Assembly: GCF_037126265.1 (NCBI RefSeq)
Contig: NZ_JAYLLN010000001.1
Span: 186,001-250,000 of the forward strand
Direction: 5' to 3'
Length of the DNA stretch: 64,000 bases
From: Sphingobacterium tenebrionis
GTDB taxonomy: Bacteria; Bacteroidota; Bacteroidia; Sphingobacteriales; Sphingobacteriaceae
Shown here: one piece after another, positions 53,423 to 61,304 of the stretch
How positions within the stretch are numbered: position 1 is the first letter of the stretch
Layout: the number at the start of each line of letters is the position of its first letter
Translations under genes and position numbers: made by a program
Notes under the pieces: generated by a model
What the model saw: only the letters and a program-made list of their open reading frames with translations
What the model was told of the DNA's origin: nothing
The model's database searches: none

Positions 53423-54670
53423 ATGTATAGAAAAAACATTATTTTGAATAATTGGGGCAAACTCATCGCTTCCTCCATGCTAACTGCTATCATCTGTTCT
53501 ATATTAGCACTTTCCTTAAAGCATTTTACAGAGTTTTTTGAAGAAACGGTATTCCATTTTGTTGAACAACGCAACACCTGGCTCTTTATCCTATTGCCCA
53601 CCATTGGTACCACCGCGATATATTTTTTGCGTAAATACCTATTTCAAGGAAGAAAAAACAAAGGGATCACCGAGATATATAAAACATTATATGCCCGACG
53701 GGAGCATCTTCCTTTATTTAAGGTGGCATCCCATTACATCAATGGATTCTTAACCGTTGTCTTTGGGGGTTCAACAGGCGTGGAGGTTTCCACTGTTGTG
53801 GCTTCCGCTACTGTTGGGAATGCCATGTACCAGCGAAAAATTGCCGCAAAAAAATACAAGATAGAACTGATCTGTGCAGCTGTCACAGCAGGAGTAGGTG
53901 TGTTGTTTGTAAACCCTATGGTGGGATTTCTCTTTTCCATGGAAGTTATCCACCGAGGTTGGACAAAAACAAAAATCATCGCCTGTTCTATTGCTGCGGT
54001 TGTTTCCCTGTGTATTATCCTGCTTTTTAATGAACAATCGATGTTTCAGGTAGCCGTAAATCATTGGTCCTATAATGCGATACCCTTTATGCTGTTATTA
54101 TCCATTTTGGCAGCTTTCTTAGCGGTATATTTCACCTTCATGGCTATTAAGGTGAAATCATTCTTTGGCAATATCAACAATAATTTTGTCCGTGTAAATC
54201 TTGGAGCCATTACCGTTGGACTCTTTATATTCGCCATTCCGGCGCTCTATGGCGACAGCTACCATGGGTTAAAAGAGGTGCTGCATGCAGGTACAATCTC
54301 TTGGGGAATGTTGATTCTCGTGGTATTATTGAAGCCGATCGCCGCTTCGCTTACCTTGGGTGCCGGTGGAGATGGTGGAGTTTTTGCACCGAGTATCGTG
54401 GCTGGAGGATTTCTTGGATTATTGGTCTGCTACTTGGGGAATACCTTTTTTGGACTTGATTTGGTGCCGATCAACTTTCTGGTCATAGGTGCTGCAGTAG
54501 CGCTTTCAGCGGCCATATTCGCGCCTTGGACAGCCGCTATTCTAGCTTGCTCATTAGCGCCAAATGCGTTCGTATTGATTGGTCCATTAGTGATCTGCTG
54601 CTTTATTTCCTGGCAATTGGCGAAAAAAATTCTTCCCTATAATGTTTATACCTATGAATTTCATAGGTAA
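53423..54670 (+). CDS. ClC-family chloride channel or H+/Cl- antiporter
   Basis: A 415-residue polytopic membrane protein. The ClC motif corresponding to GREGP appears as GGSTGVEVSTV, with the candidate gating glutamate at residue 121. The GxFxP motif appears as GAGGDGGVFAPSIVAGG near residue 318. No CBS domains follow, and the protein is shorter than E. coli ClcA. Presence of the gating Glu is compatible with either channel or exchanger. prfB starts 26 nt downstream but has its own promoter. Confidence 0.88.
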   Translation: MYRKNIILNNWGKLIASSMLTAIICSILALSLKHFTEFFEETVFHFVEQRNTWLFILLPTIGTTAIYFLRKYLFQGRKNKGITEIYKTLYARREHLPLFKVASHYINGFLTVVFGGSTGVEVSTVVASATVGNAMYQRKIAAKKYKIELICAAVTAGVGVLFVNPMVGFLFSMEVIHRGWTKTKIIACSIAAVVSLCIILLFNEQSMFQVAVNHWSYNAIPFMLLLSILAAFLAVYFTFMAIKVKSFFGNINNNFVRVNLGAITVGLFIFAIPALYGDSYHGLKEVLHAGTISWGMLILVVLLKPIAASLTLGAGGDGGVFAPSIVAGGFLGLLVCYLGNTFFGLDLVPINFLVIGAAVALSAAIFAPWTAAILACSLAPNAFVLIGPLVICCFISWQLAKKILPYNVYTYEFHR

Positions 54671-54684
54671 GTTCCATTTTATTT

Positions 54685-54692
54685 TATCTTTG
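54685..54692 (+). promoter_or_regulatory. Leaderless-type -7 promoter element of prfB
   Basis: TATCTTTG followed by TGGT and the ATG at 54697. The 4-nt spacing equals that at rnhB and the M16 gene. The element lies 14 nt after the ClC stop. Confidence 0.55.
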
Positions 54693-54696
54693 TGGT

Positions 54697-55780
54697 ATGA
54701 CCAAGGAACAAATACAAGACTTGAGGGATCGATTGGCATCCCTGAGGAGGCATCTTTGACATTGATGCCAAAAAAGAAGAGATAGATCGTGATACCCAGA
54801 TCACGCTTCAACCTGATTTTTGGGATGATCCCAAAGCAGCAGAAAAAGTATTACACGCGATAAAGAACCATAAAGTTTGGACCGATCAATTTGATGCGGT
54901 AACGGCTTCTGTGGAAGATACAGGGGTATTGTACGAGTTTTTCCAGGCTGGAGATGCAACGGATAAGGAATTGGAGGAGCAATACCAGATTGCTCTTTCG
55001 GATATCGAAGAACTGGAGTTCAAGAACATGTTGAGTGCAGAGGAAGATCAGTTGGATGCAATTCTTCAGATCACTGCCGGGGCCGGGGGGACGGAATCCT
55101 GTGATTGGGCAGCCATGTTGATGCGTATGTATATCATGTGGGGCGAAAAACACGGTTGTAAGGTAACGGAGCAGGATTATCAAGAAGGAGATGTGGCGGG
55201 GATCAAGACCGTGACCCTTCAGTTTTCCGGTAACTTCGCTTACGGCTACCTGAAAGGAGAAAATGGCGTGCACCGTTTGGTCCGTATTTCACCGTTCGAT
55301 TCCAATGGTAAAAGACACACCTCTTTTGCTTCGGTCTATGTTTATCCCCTGGTGGATGATAATATTGAAATTGAAATCAAGGATTCGGAGATCGAGTGGG
55401 ATACCTTTAGGGCAGGTGGTGCTGGTGGACAGAACGTGAACAAAGTAGAAACGGCGGTTCGATTGCACCATAAACCAACCGGCATCATCATCAAGAATCA
55501 GGAGTCCCGATCACAATTACAGAACAAGGAAAATGCAATGAGGTTGTTAAAGTCCCAATTGTACGAGATCGAGATGCGCAAGCGCCAGGAGGCTACAGCT
55601 GCCATAGAGGGCTCCAAGAAGAAGATTGAATGGGGATCCCAGATCAGAAATTATGTACTTCACCCTTACAAGCTTATCAAAGACCTTAGGACGAATGTGG
55701 AAACTTCCAACACCCAATCTGTACTTGATGGAGATCTTGACAGTTTCCTAAAAGCCTTTCTCATGGAATTTGGGGGATAA
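54697..55780 (+). CDS. prfB: Peptide chain release factor 2, expressed by programmed +1 frameshift
   Basis: Release factor for UGA and UAA codons. Translation begins MTKEQIQDLRDRLASLRRHL (20 codons) and meets an in-frame TGA at 54757-54759. Shifting +1 to GAC at 54758 gives a continuous 340-residue continuation, DIDAKKEEIDRDTQITLQPD onward, for a total of 360 residues, the normal RF2 size. The RF2-specific SPF tripeptide (LVRISPFDSNG) and the GGQ motif (residues 243-245 in AGGAGGQNVN) are intact. A simple ORF scan would split or truncate this gene and start it at 54911. The short reading frame is the feedback sensor for RF2 level. Confidence 0.96.
54745..54760 (+). promoter_or_regulatory. Programmed +1 frameshift site in prfB
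   Basis: AGGAGG (54745-54750) acts as an internal Shine-Dalgarno-like stimulator three bases before CTT TGA C. This arrangement and spacing equal the E. coli site (AGGGGG, three bases, CTT TGA C). When RF2 is low, ribosomes slip from CTT to TTT and read GAC. Confidence 0.93.
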
Positions 55781-55839
55781 AATTTTGAACCTATTTTTTA
55801 AATATTGTCCTTTTAGGTTAATTGTTCCTAAATGGGAGC

Positions 55840-55895
55840 ATATCTCAGGGATTTATGCTTATCTTCACGATTGCATAATTAGATTCCTGAGATAT
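55840..55895 (+). promoter_or_regulatory. Hairpin immediately before the hybrid-kinase start codon
   Basis: ATATCTCAGG (55840-55849) is exactly complementary to CCTGAGATAT (55886-55895). An inner ATTTATGC/GCATAATT pair extends the stem with one mismatch. The right arm ends 4 nt before the ATG at 55900 and covers the place of a ribosome-binding site. It could control translation or be an operator. Confidence 0.5.
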
Positions 55896-55899
55896 ATTT

Positions 55900-58800
55900 A
55901 TGAATATCCTACCAATACCTGATAACGAAAAGACACGGTTAGAGGCTCTGAACTCCTTCGGACTGATAGGGTTGGGGAGGATGCCAGAGTTGGATGTTTT
56001 TGCTGAGCTGGCCTGTCTTTTGACCGATAGCCCCACCTGCATCATTGGCATCATGGAGGAGGACATACAAAGAATCCAGAGCTGTATCGGAATGGATCTG
56101 GAAACAGTTGAAAGAAAAAATACCGTTTGCCAGTATACCCTGATGGGTGAAGGCCCCCTGATGATCACAGATACCTTTTCCGATCCGCGTACATCCGATA
56201 ATCCGTTGATCAAGGCTGGCAACATTCGTTTTTATGCCGGTGTACCATTGAATGATGATCGTGGAATGGCCCTGGGGACGATCTGTGTGGTCGATTTTAA
56301 GGAGAAAACATTGTCGGAGAAGCAGTTGCGGGAATTAACCAAACTCGGTGAGGCTGTAGTAGGAGTCCTACTTGCAAAAAGAAGGAGCCTTCAGGCCGGA
56401 TATTTTAAGGAGATATTGTCCAATACGCAGAATATGATCTGTGTGATGGATGAAGGTTTCAGATTGAAGCAAACGAATCCTTCTTTTGCTGATCTTTTCG
56501 GGATGTCGGTAGGCCAGCTCATCGGTATGGATTTTCTGGAGCTGATGCAGGTCAAAGGTGATAGAGAGTTGTTGCTCAGGAAAGATATTAGCGAATTACA
56601 GACACATACAATGCTTCCTGGATTCCAGGAAGTTAGCGTTGATTGGAGTATTAAGCACGATCCTACGAACAGGGAAATCTTTGCATTCGGTCGCAATATG
56701 ACCAAAGAAAATGCAGAGAAGCTGAAACTGGAGCTTTCCGAAAGAAGGTTCAGGAATTTCTTCGAGAACGGCATCGGGCTGATGAGCATGCACGATATGG
56801 AAGGGAATATCCTGGAAGTAAATGAAAAGGGCAGGGAAGTTCTGGGCTATAGGGCGGAGGAAGTCGAAGGGCTGAATCTCATCGATCTTATTCCCCAGGA
56901 GAACAAACATCTCTTTAGGGCCTATCTCGACCAGATTCAGGCCTACGGTGAGGCAAGAGGTATGATGGTGCTGATGAAACGATCCGGAGAATGGATCTAT
57001 TGGCTCTATAATAATATGCTGGAACAGGATGGCAACGGGAGGTCCTATGTGGTAAGTACCGCCCTGGATATGACCGAGAGGATCATCCTGGAAAAGAATC
57101 TCCTACGAACCCAACAGATCCTTGAACAGACCAATCTTGTAGCGCAGGTTGGTGGTTGGGAATCAGATCTTGTTAAGAACGAAATCTTTTGGTCGGATTC
57201 AACGAAACTCATACATGGAGTGGCTTCTGATTTTCAGCCCACAATGGAAAATGTTTTTGGGTTTTATGCAGAGGAGGAAAAGAACCACCTCCGGTCAAAC
57301 TTCCATGAAGCGATCAAGAGCGGTAGACCTTACGATCTTGAACTGAAGCTAAAAAAGGACTCGGGCGAGGAGATCTGGGTCCGTATAAAAGGAATACCTG
57401 AAATGGTCAATGGCCGGTGTGAACGTGTATTCGGCATTATCCAGGATATTGACCAAGGCAAGCAAATGTTTCTGGAATTGGAACGTAAGGAGGCCATGCT
57501 ACAATCTTTCGTGGAACATGTTCCGGCCTCAGTTGCAATGTTCGATAATGACCTTAACTATTTGGCAATCAGTCAACAATGGAGGGAGGAGTTCCACAAA
57601 GGCAGGTCTATTCAATTGAACCATAACCTTTATGAACTTTTTCCAAATATCCCGGATAAGCGAAAAAGAATATACGAGAACGCCCTACAGGGTATTGCCT
57701 ACCGAAATACCGATGAGCTATTGTTGATCGAAGGGCGAGAGGAGGCTCAGCATTACAATTGGGAGGTCCGTCCATGGCGGTTGGGTGATGGTAGCATAGG
57801 AGGGATCATCATCTTTTCTCAGAACATCAGTGAACAGGTGGCCCAGAATGAAGAGCTCAAGAAGGCGAAGGAACTTGCTGATCTGGCCAGTAAAGCCAAG
57901 TCAGAATTCCTTGCCAATATGAGCCATGAGATCAGGACACCATTGAATGGAGTTATCGGATTTTCCGACCTTTTATTAAAAACCCCCCTGAATGATCTCC
58001 AGAAGCAATACCTTAAATACGTACATGAATCCGGTACCGGGTTACTCTCGATAATCAATGATATCTTGGACTTTTCAAAGATTGAATCCGGAAAACTGGA
58101 GTTCTATGTCGATCGCTATGATATTTACGAAATGGTGAACCAGGTCATTCATGTCATCCTGTACCAGGCCCAGAATAAAGGTATTGAATTACTATTGAAC
58201 ATAGAGCAGGGTCTGCCAGGGGTCATCTTCATAGATGAATCTAGGATAAAACAGGTGTTGGTCAATCTATTGGGAAATGCCGTCAAATTTACAGAGAACG
58301 GAGAGATCGAACTGGGGGTATCAAAAGTTTGGATCAATGAGGAGATTGTTCGCTTGAAGTTCTCGGTCAGGGATACTGGGATAGGTATCCCAAAGGAAAA
58401 GCAACAACGGATTTTTGATGCCTTCACCCAAGAGGATAGCTCGGTTAGCAAACGTTTTGGAGGTACAGGCCTAGGCCTGACCATCTCCAACAACATACTG
58501 AAGTATATGGGGAGTGAACTGATGCTGGAGAGTACCCCTGGGATAGGTTCCACGTTCTGTTTTGAGATTGATGTTCCCTTTGAAAATCCAACCTCCCTAG
58601 AGAAGGCCTTGGCCGTGGAGAATGTACTTATCGTAGATGATAATGCCAATAACCGCATTATTCTGGAGCATATGCTCTCGTTTAAGGATGTACATACCCA
58701 ATCCGTAGAAAATGGTTTCGGGGCACTGCAGTTGTTGATGGAAGGTCAGCAGTTTGATGCCATATTGATGGACTATCGGATGCCCATCCTGAATGGCCTG

Positions 58801-59868
58801 GAAACCATCGAAAAGATCAAGGATCTATATGAGTCAAGACAGCAGGCAACACCAATTCTAATCCTGCACAGCTCCTCAGAGGATCAGGAACATTTTGGTG
58901 ACTTTCGACATCAGCCCAACTGCTACTGTCTGGCCAAACCTATCATTTCCGAGGAACTCTATCGAATCTTACGGAACAGGCCCAAAACAACCGAAGAAGT
59001 ACAATCAGAGCCAGTGGATTCCAATCCCGGTCGCATTGAAACAGATCAGAAAAACTCAGGCCAGCATGAGCAAAAGCATATCTATAAGGTATTATTGGCC
59101 GATGATAATACCGTCAATATGGAACTGAATCGACGGTTGGTCGAACAGGTAATTCCTAACAGTGTTACAGTGGGTGTAGAGAATGGATCATTGGCTGTTC
59201 AGGAATGCCATAGGGAGGATTTCGATCTGATACTGATGGACATACAGATGCCATTGATGGACGGAACAGAGGCTACACAAATTATTCGTAAAATAAAGGG
59301 GTATGAGCGGACACCGATAATAGGAATATCAGCAGGGACCATCAAGGGAGAAAGGGAGAGGTGCCTGGAAGCCGGGATGACCGATTTCTTGGCCAAACCC
59401 ATCCGGTTTGAGGAATTCAGGGCGCGGGTTCTTAAGCAACTTTGGGTCTCTAAAAGTAATGATAATCCCCAGGAGACACTCGTGATGCATATAGATAACC
59501 GGATAATCGAGCAGGCCACGGATTCCGATCCAGATTTTAGGAAGGTTTTCCTGGCGCTGGTCAAACAGGAACTAAGATCCCAGAGCGAACAGTTGAAAAT
59601 GGCGGAAGACCAGGGCGATCTCGAGGTTATTGGTCGTCTTCTGCATAAAATGAAAGGTACCGCTGGTACCTCTGGACTTGTTGAACTGAACAATTTGATT
59701 GTGGGATTGGAGGCTATGATACAGAAGGACCAGGATTTGACCGAGGGGCCTGTGAATCTTCCGAACCGCGACAAGGCGACGGAATATCCGGACCTAGGCG
59801 TAGGTCTGGAAAATATTTACATGGAGATAGAATTGATTTTTAAACTTTTAAAGCAGATGGAGGAGTAA
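55900..59868 (+). CDS. Hybrid sensor histidine kinase: GAF, multiple PAS, HisKA-HATPase, two receivers, HPt
   Basis: A 1322-residue multi-domain phosphorelay protein without TM helices or signal peptide, hence cytoplasmic. Order: GAF (~20-165, CIIGIMEEDIQRIQSC ... GTICVVDF), four PAS-like units (~165-275, 280-395, 400-520, 525-645), a short coiled coil, and HisKA with His676 in NMSHEIRTPLNG. The HATPase follows (N-box around residues 789-793, DTGIGIP, GGTGLGL), then receiver 1 with Asp958 (ILMDYRMP), receiver 2 with Asp1114 (ILMDIQMP) and HPt with His1249 (LHKMKGTAG). A complete four-step relay is thus on one chain, and the adjacent single receiver is the likely output. The gap to that gene is 4 nt. 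The signal is unknown; PAS/GAF modules suggest an intracellular small ligand or redox cue. Confidence 0.93.
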   Translation: MNILPIPDNEKTRLEALNSFGLIGLGRMPELDVFAELACLLTDSPTCIIGIMEEDIQRIQSCIGMDLETVERKNTVCQYTLMGEGPLMITDTFSDPRTSDNPLIKAGNIRFYAGVPLNDDRGMALGTICVVDFKEKTLSEKQLRELTKLGEAVVGVLLAKRRSLQAGYFKEILSNTQNMICVMDEGFRLKQTNPSFADLFGMSVGQLIGMDFLELMQVKGDRELLLRKDISELQTHTMLPGFQEVSVDWSIKHDPTNREIFAFGRNMTKENAEKLKLELSERRFRNFFENGIGLMSMHDMEGNILEVNEKGREVLGYRAEEVEGLNLIDLIPQENKHLFRAYLDQIQAYGEARGMMVLMKRSGEWIYWLYNNMLEQDGNGRSYVVSTALDMTERIILEKNLLRTQQILEQTNLVAQVGGWESDLVKNEIFWSDSTKLIHGVASDFQPTMENVFGFYAEEEKNHLRSNFHEAIKSGRPYDLELKLKKDSGEEIWVRIKGIPEMVNGRCERVFGIIQDIDQGKQMFLELERKEAMLQSFVEHVPASVAMFDNDLNYLAISQQWREEFHKGRSIQLNHNLYELFPNIPDKRKRIYENALQGIAYRNTDELLLIEGREEAQHYNWEVRPWRLGDGSIGGIIIFSQNISEQVAQNEELKKAKELADLASKAKSEFLANMSHEIRTPLNGVIGFSDLLLKTPLNDLQKQYLKYVHESGTGLLSIINDILDFSKIESGKLEFYVDRYDIYEMVNQVIHVILYQAQNKGIELLLNIEQGLPGVIFIDESRIKQVLVNLLGNAVKFTENGEIELGVSKVWINEEIVRLKFSVRDTGIGIPKEKQQRIFDAFTQEDSSVSKRFGGTGLGLTISNNILKYMGSELMLESTPGIGSTFCFEIDVPFENPTSLEKALAVENVLIVDDNANNRIILEHMLSFKDVHTQSVENGFGALQLLMEGQQFDAILMDYRMPILNGLETIEKIKDLYESRQQATPILILHSSSEDQEHFGDFRHQPNCYCLAKPIISEELYRILRNRPKTTEEVQSEPVDSNPGRIETDQKNSGQHEQKHIYKVLLADDNTVNMELNRRLVEQVIPNSVTVGVENGSLAVQECHREDFDLILMDIQMPLMDGTEATQIIRKIKGYERTPIIGISAGTIKGERERCLEAGMTDFLAKPIRFEEFRARVLKQLWVSKSNDNPQETLVMHIDNRIIEQATDSDPDFRKVFLALVKQELRSQSEQLKMAEDQGDLEVIGRLLHKMKGTAGTSGLVELNNLIVGLEAMIQKDQDLTEGPVNLPNRDKATEYPDLGVGLENIYMEIELIFKLLKQMEE

Positions 59869-59872
59869 ATTA

Positions 59873-60229
59873 ATGGTTGTGTTATTGGCCGAGGACGATG
59901 AACTGATCCTCAGAACACTGGAACATAAATTGACCAAGGAAGGGTTCGATGTTGTGCTGACAAGAAATGGACTTGATGCCATATCCATAATCAGACAAGG
60001 AGGTATCGACCTGATCATTTCAGATATCATGATGCCCTTTGCCTCGGGCATTGAAATATTGGCCGAGGTCAAGATGATGGCCGAACCCATTCCCATCATC
60101 ATGCTCTCGAGCATGGCTCAGGAGGAGATCGTTCTGGAGGCATTTGATCTTGGTGCCTCTGATTACATCATCAAGCCCTTCAGCCCCAATGAGCTGATCA
60201 TCAGAATAAACAGATTACGGAGGAAATGA
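59873..60229 (+). CDS. Single-domain response regulator (receiver only)
   Basis: A 118-residue CheY-like receiver without output domain. The acidic pair is in LAEDDELI, the phosphorylation site is Asp51 in IISDIMMP, the Ser/Thr switch is in IIMLSS and the Lys in YIIKPFSP. GGAGGAG precedes the ATG. As a stand-alone receiver right behind a hybrid kinase with HPt, it probably takes the phosphoryl group and acts by protein contact, plausibly with the helical-repeat or glycosyltransferase protein encoded next. That last step is inference. Confidence 0.93.
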   Translation: MVVLLAEDDELILRTLEHKLTKEGFDVVLTRNGLDAISIIRQGGIDLIISDIMMPFASGIEILAEVKMMAEPIPIIMLSSMAQEEIVLEAFDLGASDYIIKPFSPNELIIRINRLRRK

Positions 60230-60236
60230 CCATCTG

Positions 60237-61304
60237 ATGGAGCCGGTACTGAACATTCATGAACTAATGATCGCTATCCAGGTCGTCTTGATCCTGGTAT
60301 TCCTTTTTACATTGGGTCTGCTTTTTTATAGTTTCAGGGAATATAAAGCGCTGGCGGACAAGACCCGATGGAAGAAGCTCCTGGATGATTACCTTATAAA
60401 ATCGATAGTCACCCAAATGGAACAGTCCCTGCAGGTGGATCCGTCTCTGGAAAACTTGTGCAAGAGACAGACCTTCAGACGTTTTTTTATTGGTCAATTG
60501 ATCGAATCTGAACGTAGGTTTACCGGTACTGCTGCAAAGACCATAATGAACATCTTTTACATTTACGGGTTGGATAAGGAAGCTTACCAGATGCTTTCCA
60601 ACACAAGGCCCTACCTAATCGCCCGGGGCATACAGGCCTTAACAGTCATGCAGGTCAGGGAAGCACTACAGGAAATTCGAAAAACATTGGACCATCCTAG
60701 CGAAATTGTATCCCAAGAGGCCCAATTGGCCATAGTTTATTTTGAAGGTTTCAACGGCCTATCATTTTTGTATGGTGTGGAAACCATCATATCGGAGTGG
60801 CAACAGCTGAGGATCCTGAATTCCATAAAGGTCCTTCCGGAAGATGCTGTCACAACTCTTTTAGAGTGGTTGCATTCTACGAATGTTTCCGTCATCAGAT
60901 TGGCCCTAAAGATAATCAGGAAATTCCAGTTATTTGAAATGGAAGGCGTGCTGTTGGAAAGATTGGAAAATTCGGACCTTAGGATCAAAGAGGAATTGGT
61001 CGATACCCTGTTCAGTATTGAACAGGCAGATACCAGCACGGTATTGTTGGCCTATTTCCCAATAGCGACAATGCAAGAACAGTTCTCCATAATAAGAGGC
61101 TTGGGACATACCCGCGCATTGGATAAATTGGATTTCCTGAAGGAACAACTGTTGGATTATCCACACCCTGAAGGGAAGGTCCTGATTGCCGAAGCAATGG
61201 CAAGTATGGGCCAAATCCCTTTCCTGGTACAACTGCGGGAACAGTTGTTACCTGAGGATCAGACCCGTTTGGTATTGAATCATGCCCTTAAGAGTAAGAT
61301 ATGA
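60237..61304 (+). CDS. Membrane-anchored helical-repeat (HEAT-like) protein
   Basis: A 355-residue protein with one N-terminal TM helix (~10-31, IAIQVVLILVFLFTLGLLFY) and a long all-helical soluble part. Repeating helix pairs (IRLALKIIRKFQLFEMEGVLLERLENSDLRIKEELVDTL and similar, ~130-350) resemble HEAT repeats. No enzyme motif is seen. The topology suggests a cytoplasmic scaffold at the inner membrane. It is translationally coupled to the glycosyltransferase gene by an ATGA overlap (61301-61304) and starts 7 nt after the receiver, so it likely links the phosphorylated receiver to the synthase. The exact role is unknown. Confidence 0.75.
   Translation: MEPVLNIHELMIAIQVVLILVFLFTLGLLFYSFREYKALADKTRWKKLLDDYLIKSIVTQMEQSLQVDPSLENLCKRQTFRRFFIGQLIESERRFTGTAAKTIMNIFYIYGLDKEAYQMLSNTRPYLIARGIQALTVMQVREALQEIRKTLDHPSEIVSQEAQLAIVYFEGFNGLSFLYGVETIISEWQQLRILNSIKVLPEDAVTTLLEWLHSTNVSVIRLALKIIRKFQLFEMEGVLLERLENSDLRIKEELVDTLFSIEQADTSTVLLAYFPIATMQEQFSIIRGLGHTRALDKLDFLKEQLLDYPHPEGKVLIAEAMASMGQIPFLVQLREQLLPEDQTRLVLNHALKSKI

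Noticed and set aside
54697..54759. In-frame TGA after 20 codons, suggesting a broken prfB or a small separate peptide
   Set aside because: The site has the conserved frameshift signal and the +1 frame continues as a complete RF2, so this is programmed recoding, not a mutation.
59199..59774. 191-codon antisense frame within the hybrid kinase gene
   Set aside because: Lies opposite the second receiver and HPt domains, whose sense-strand motifs are intact. The antisense translation is Ser-rich and featureless.
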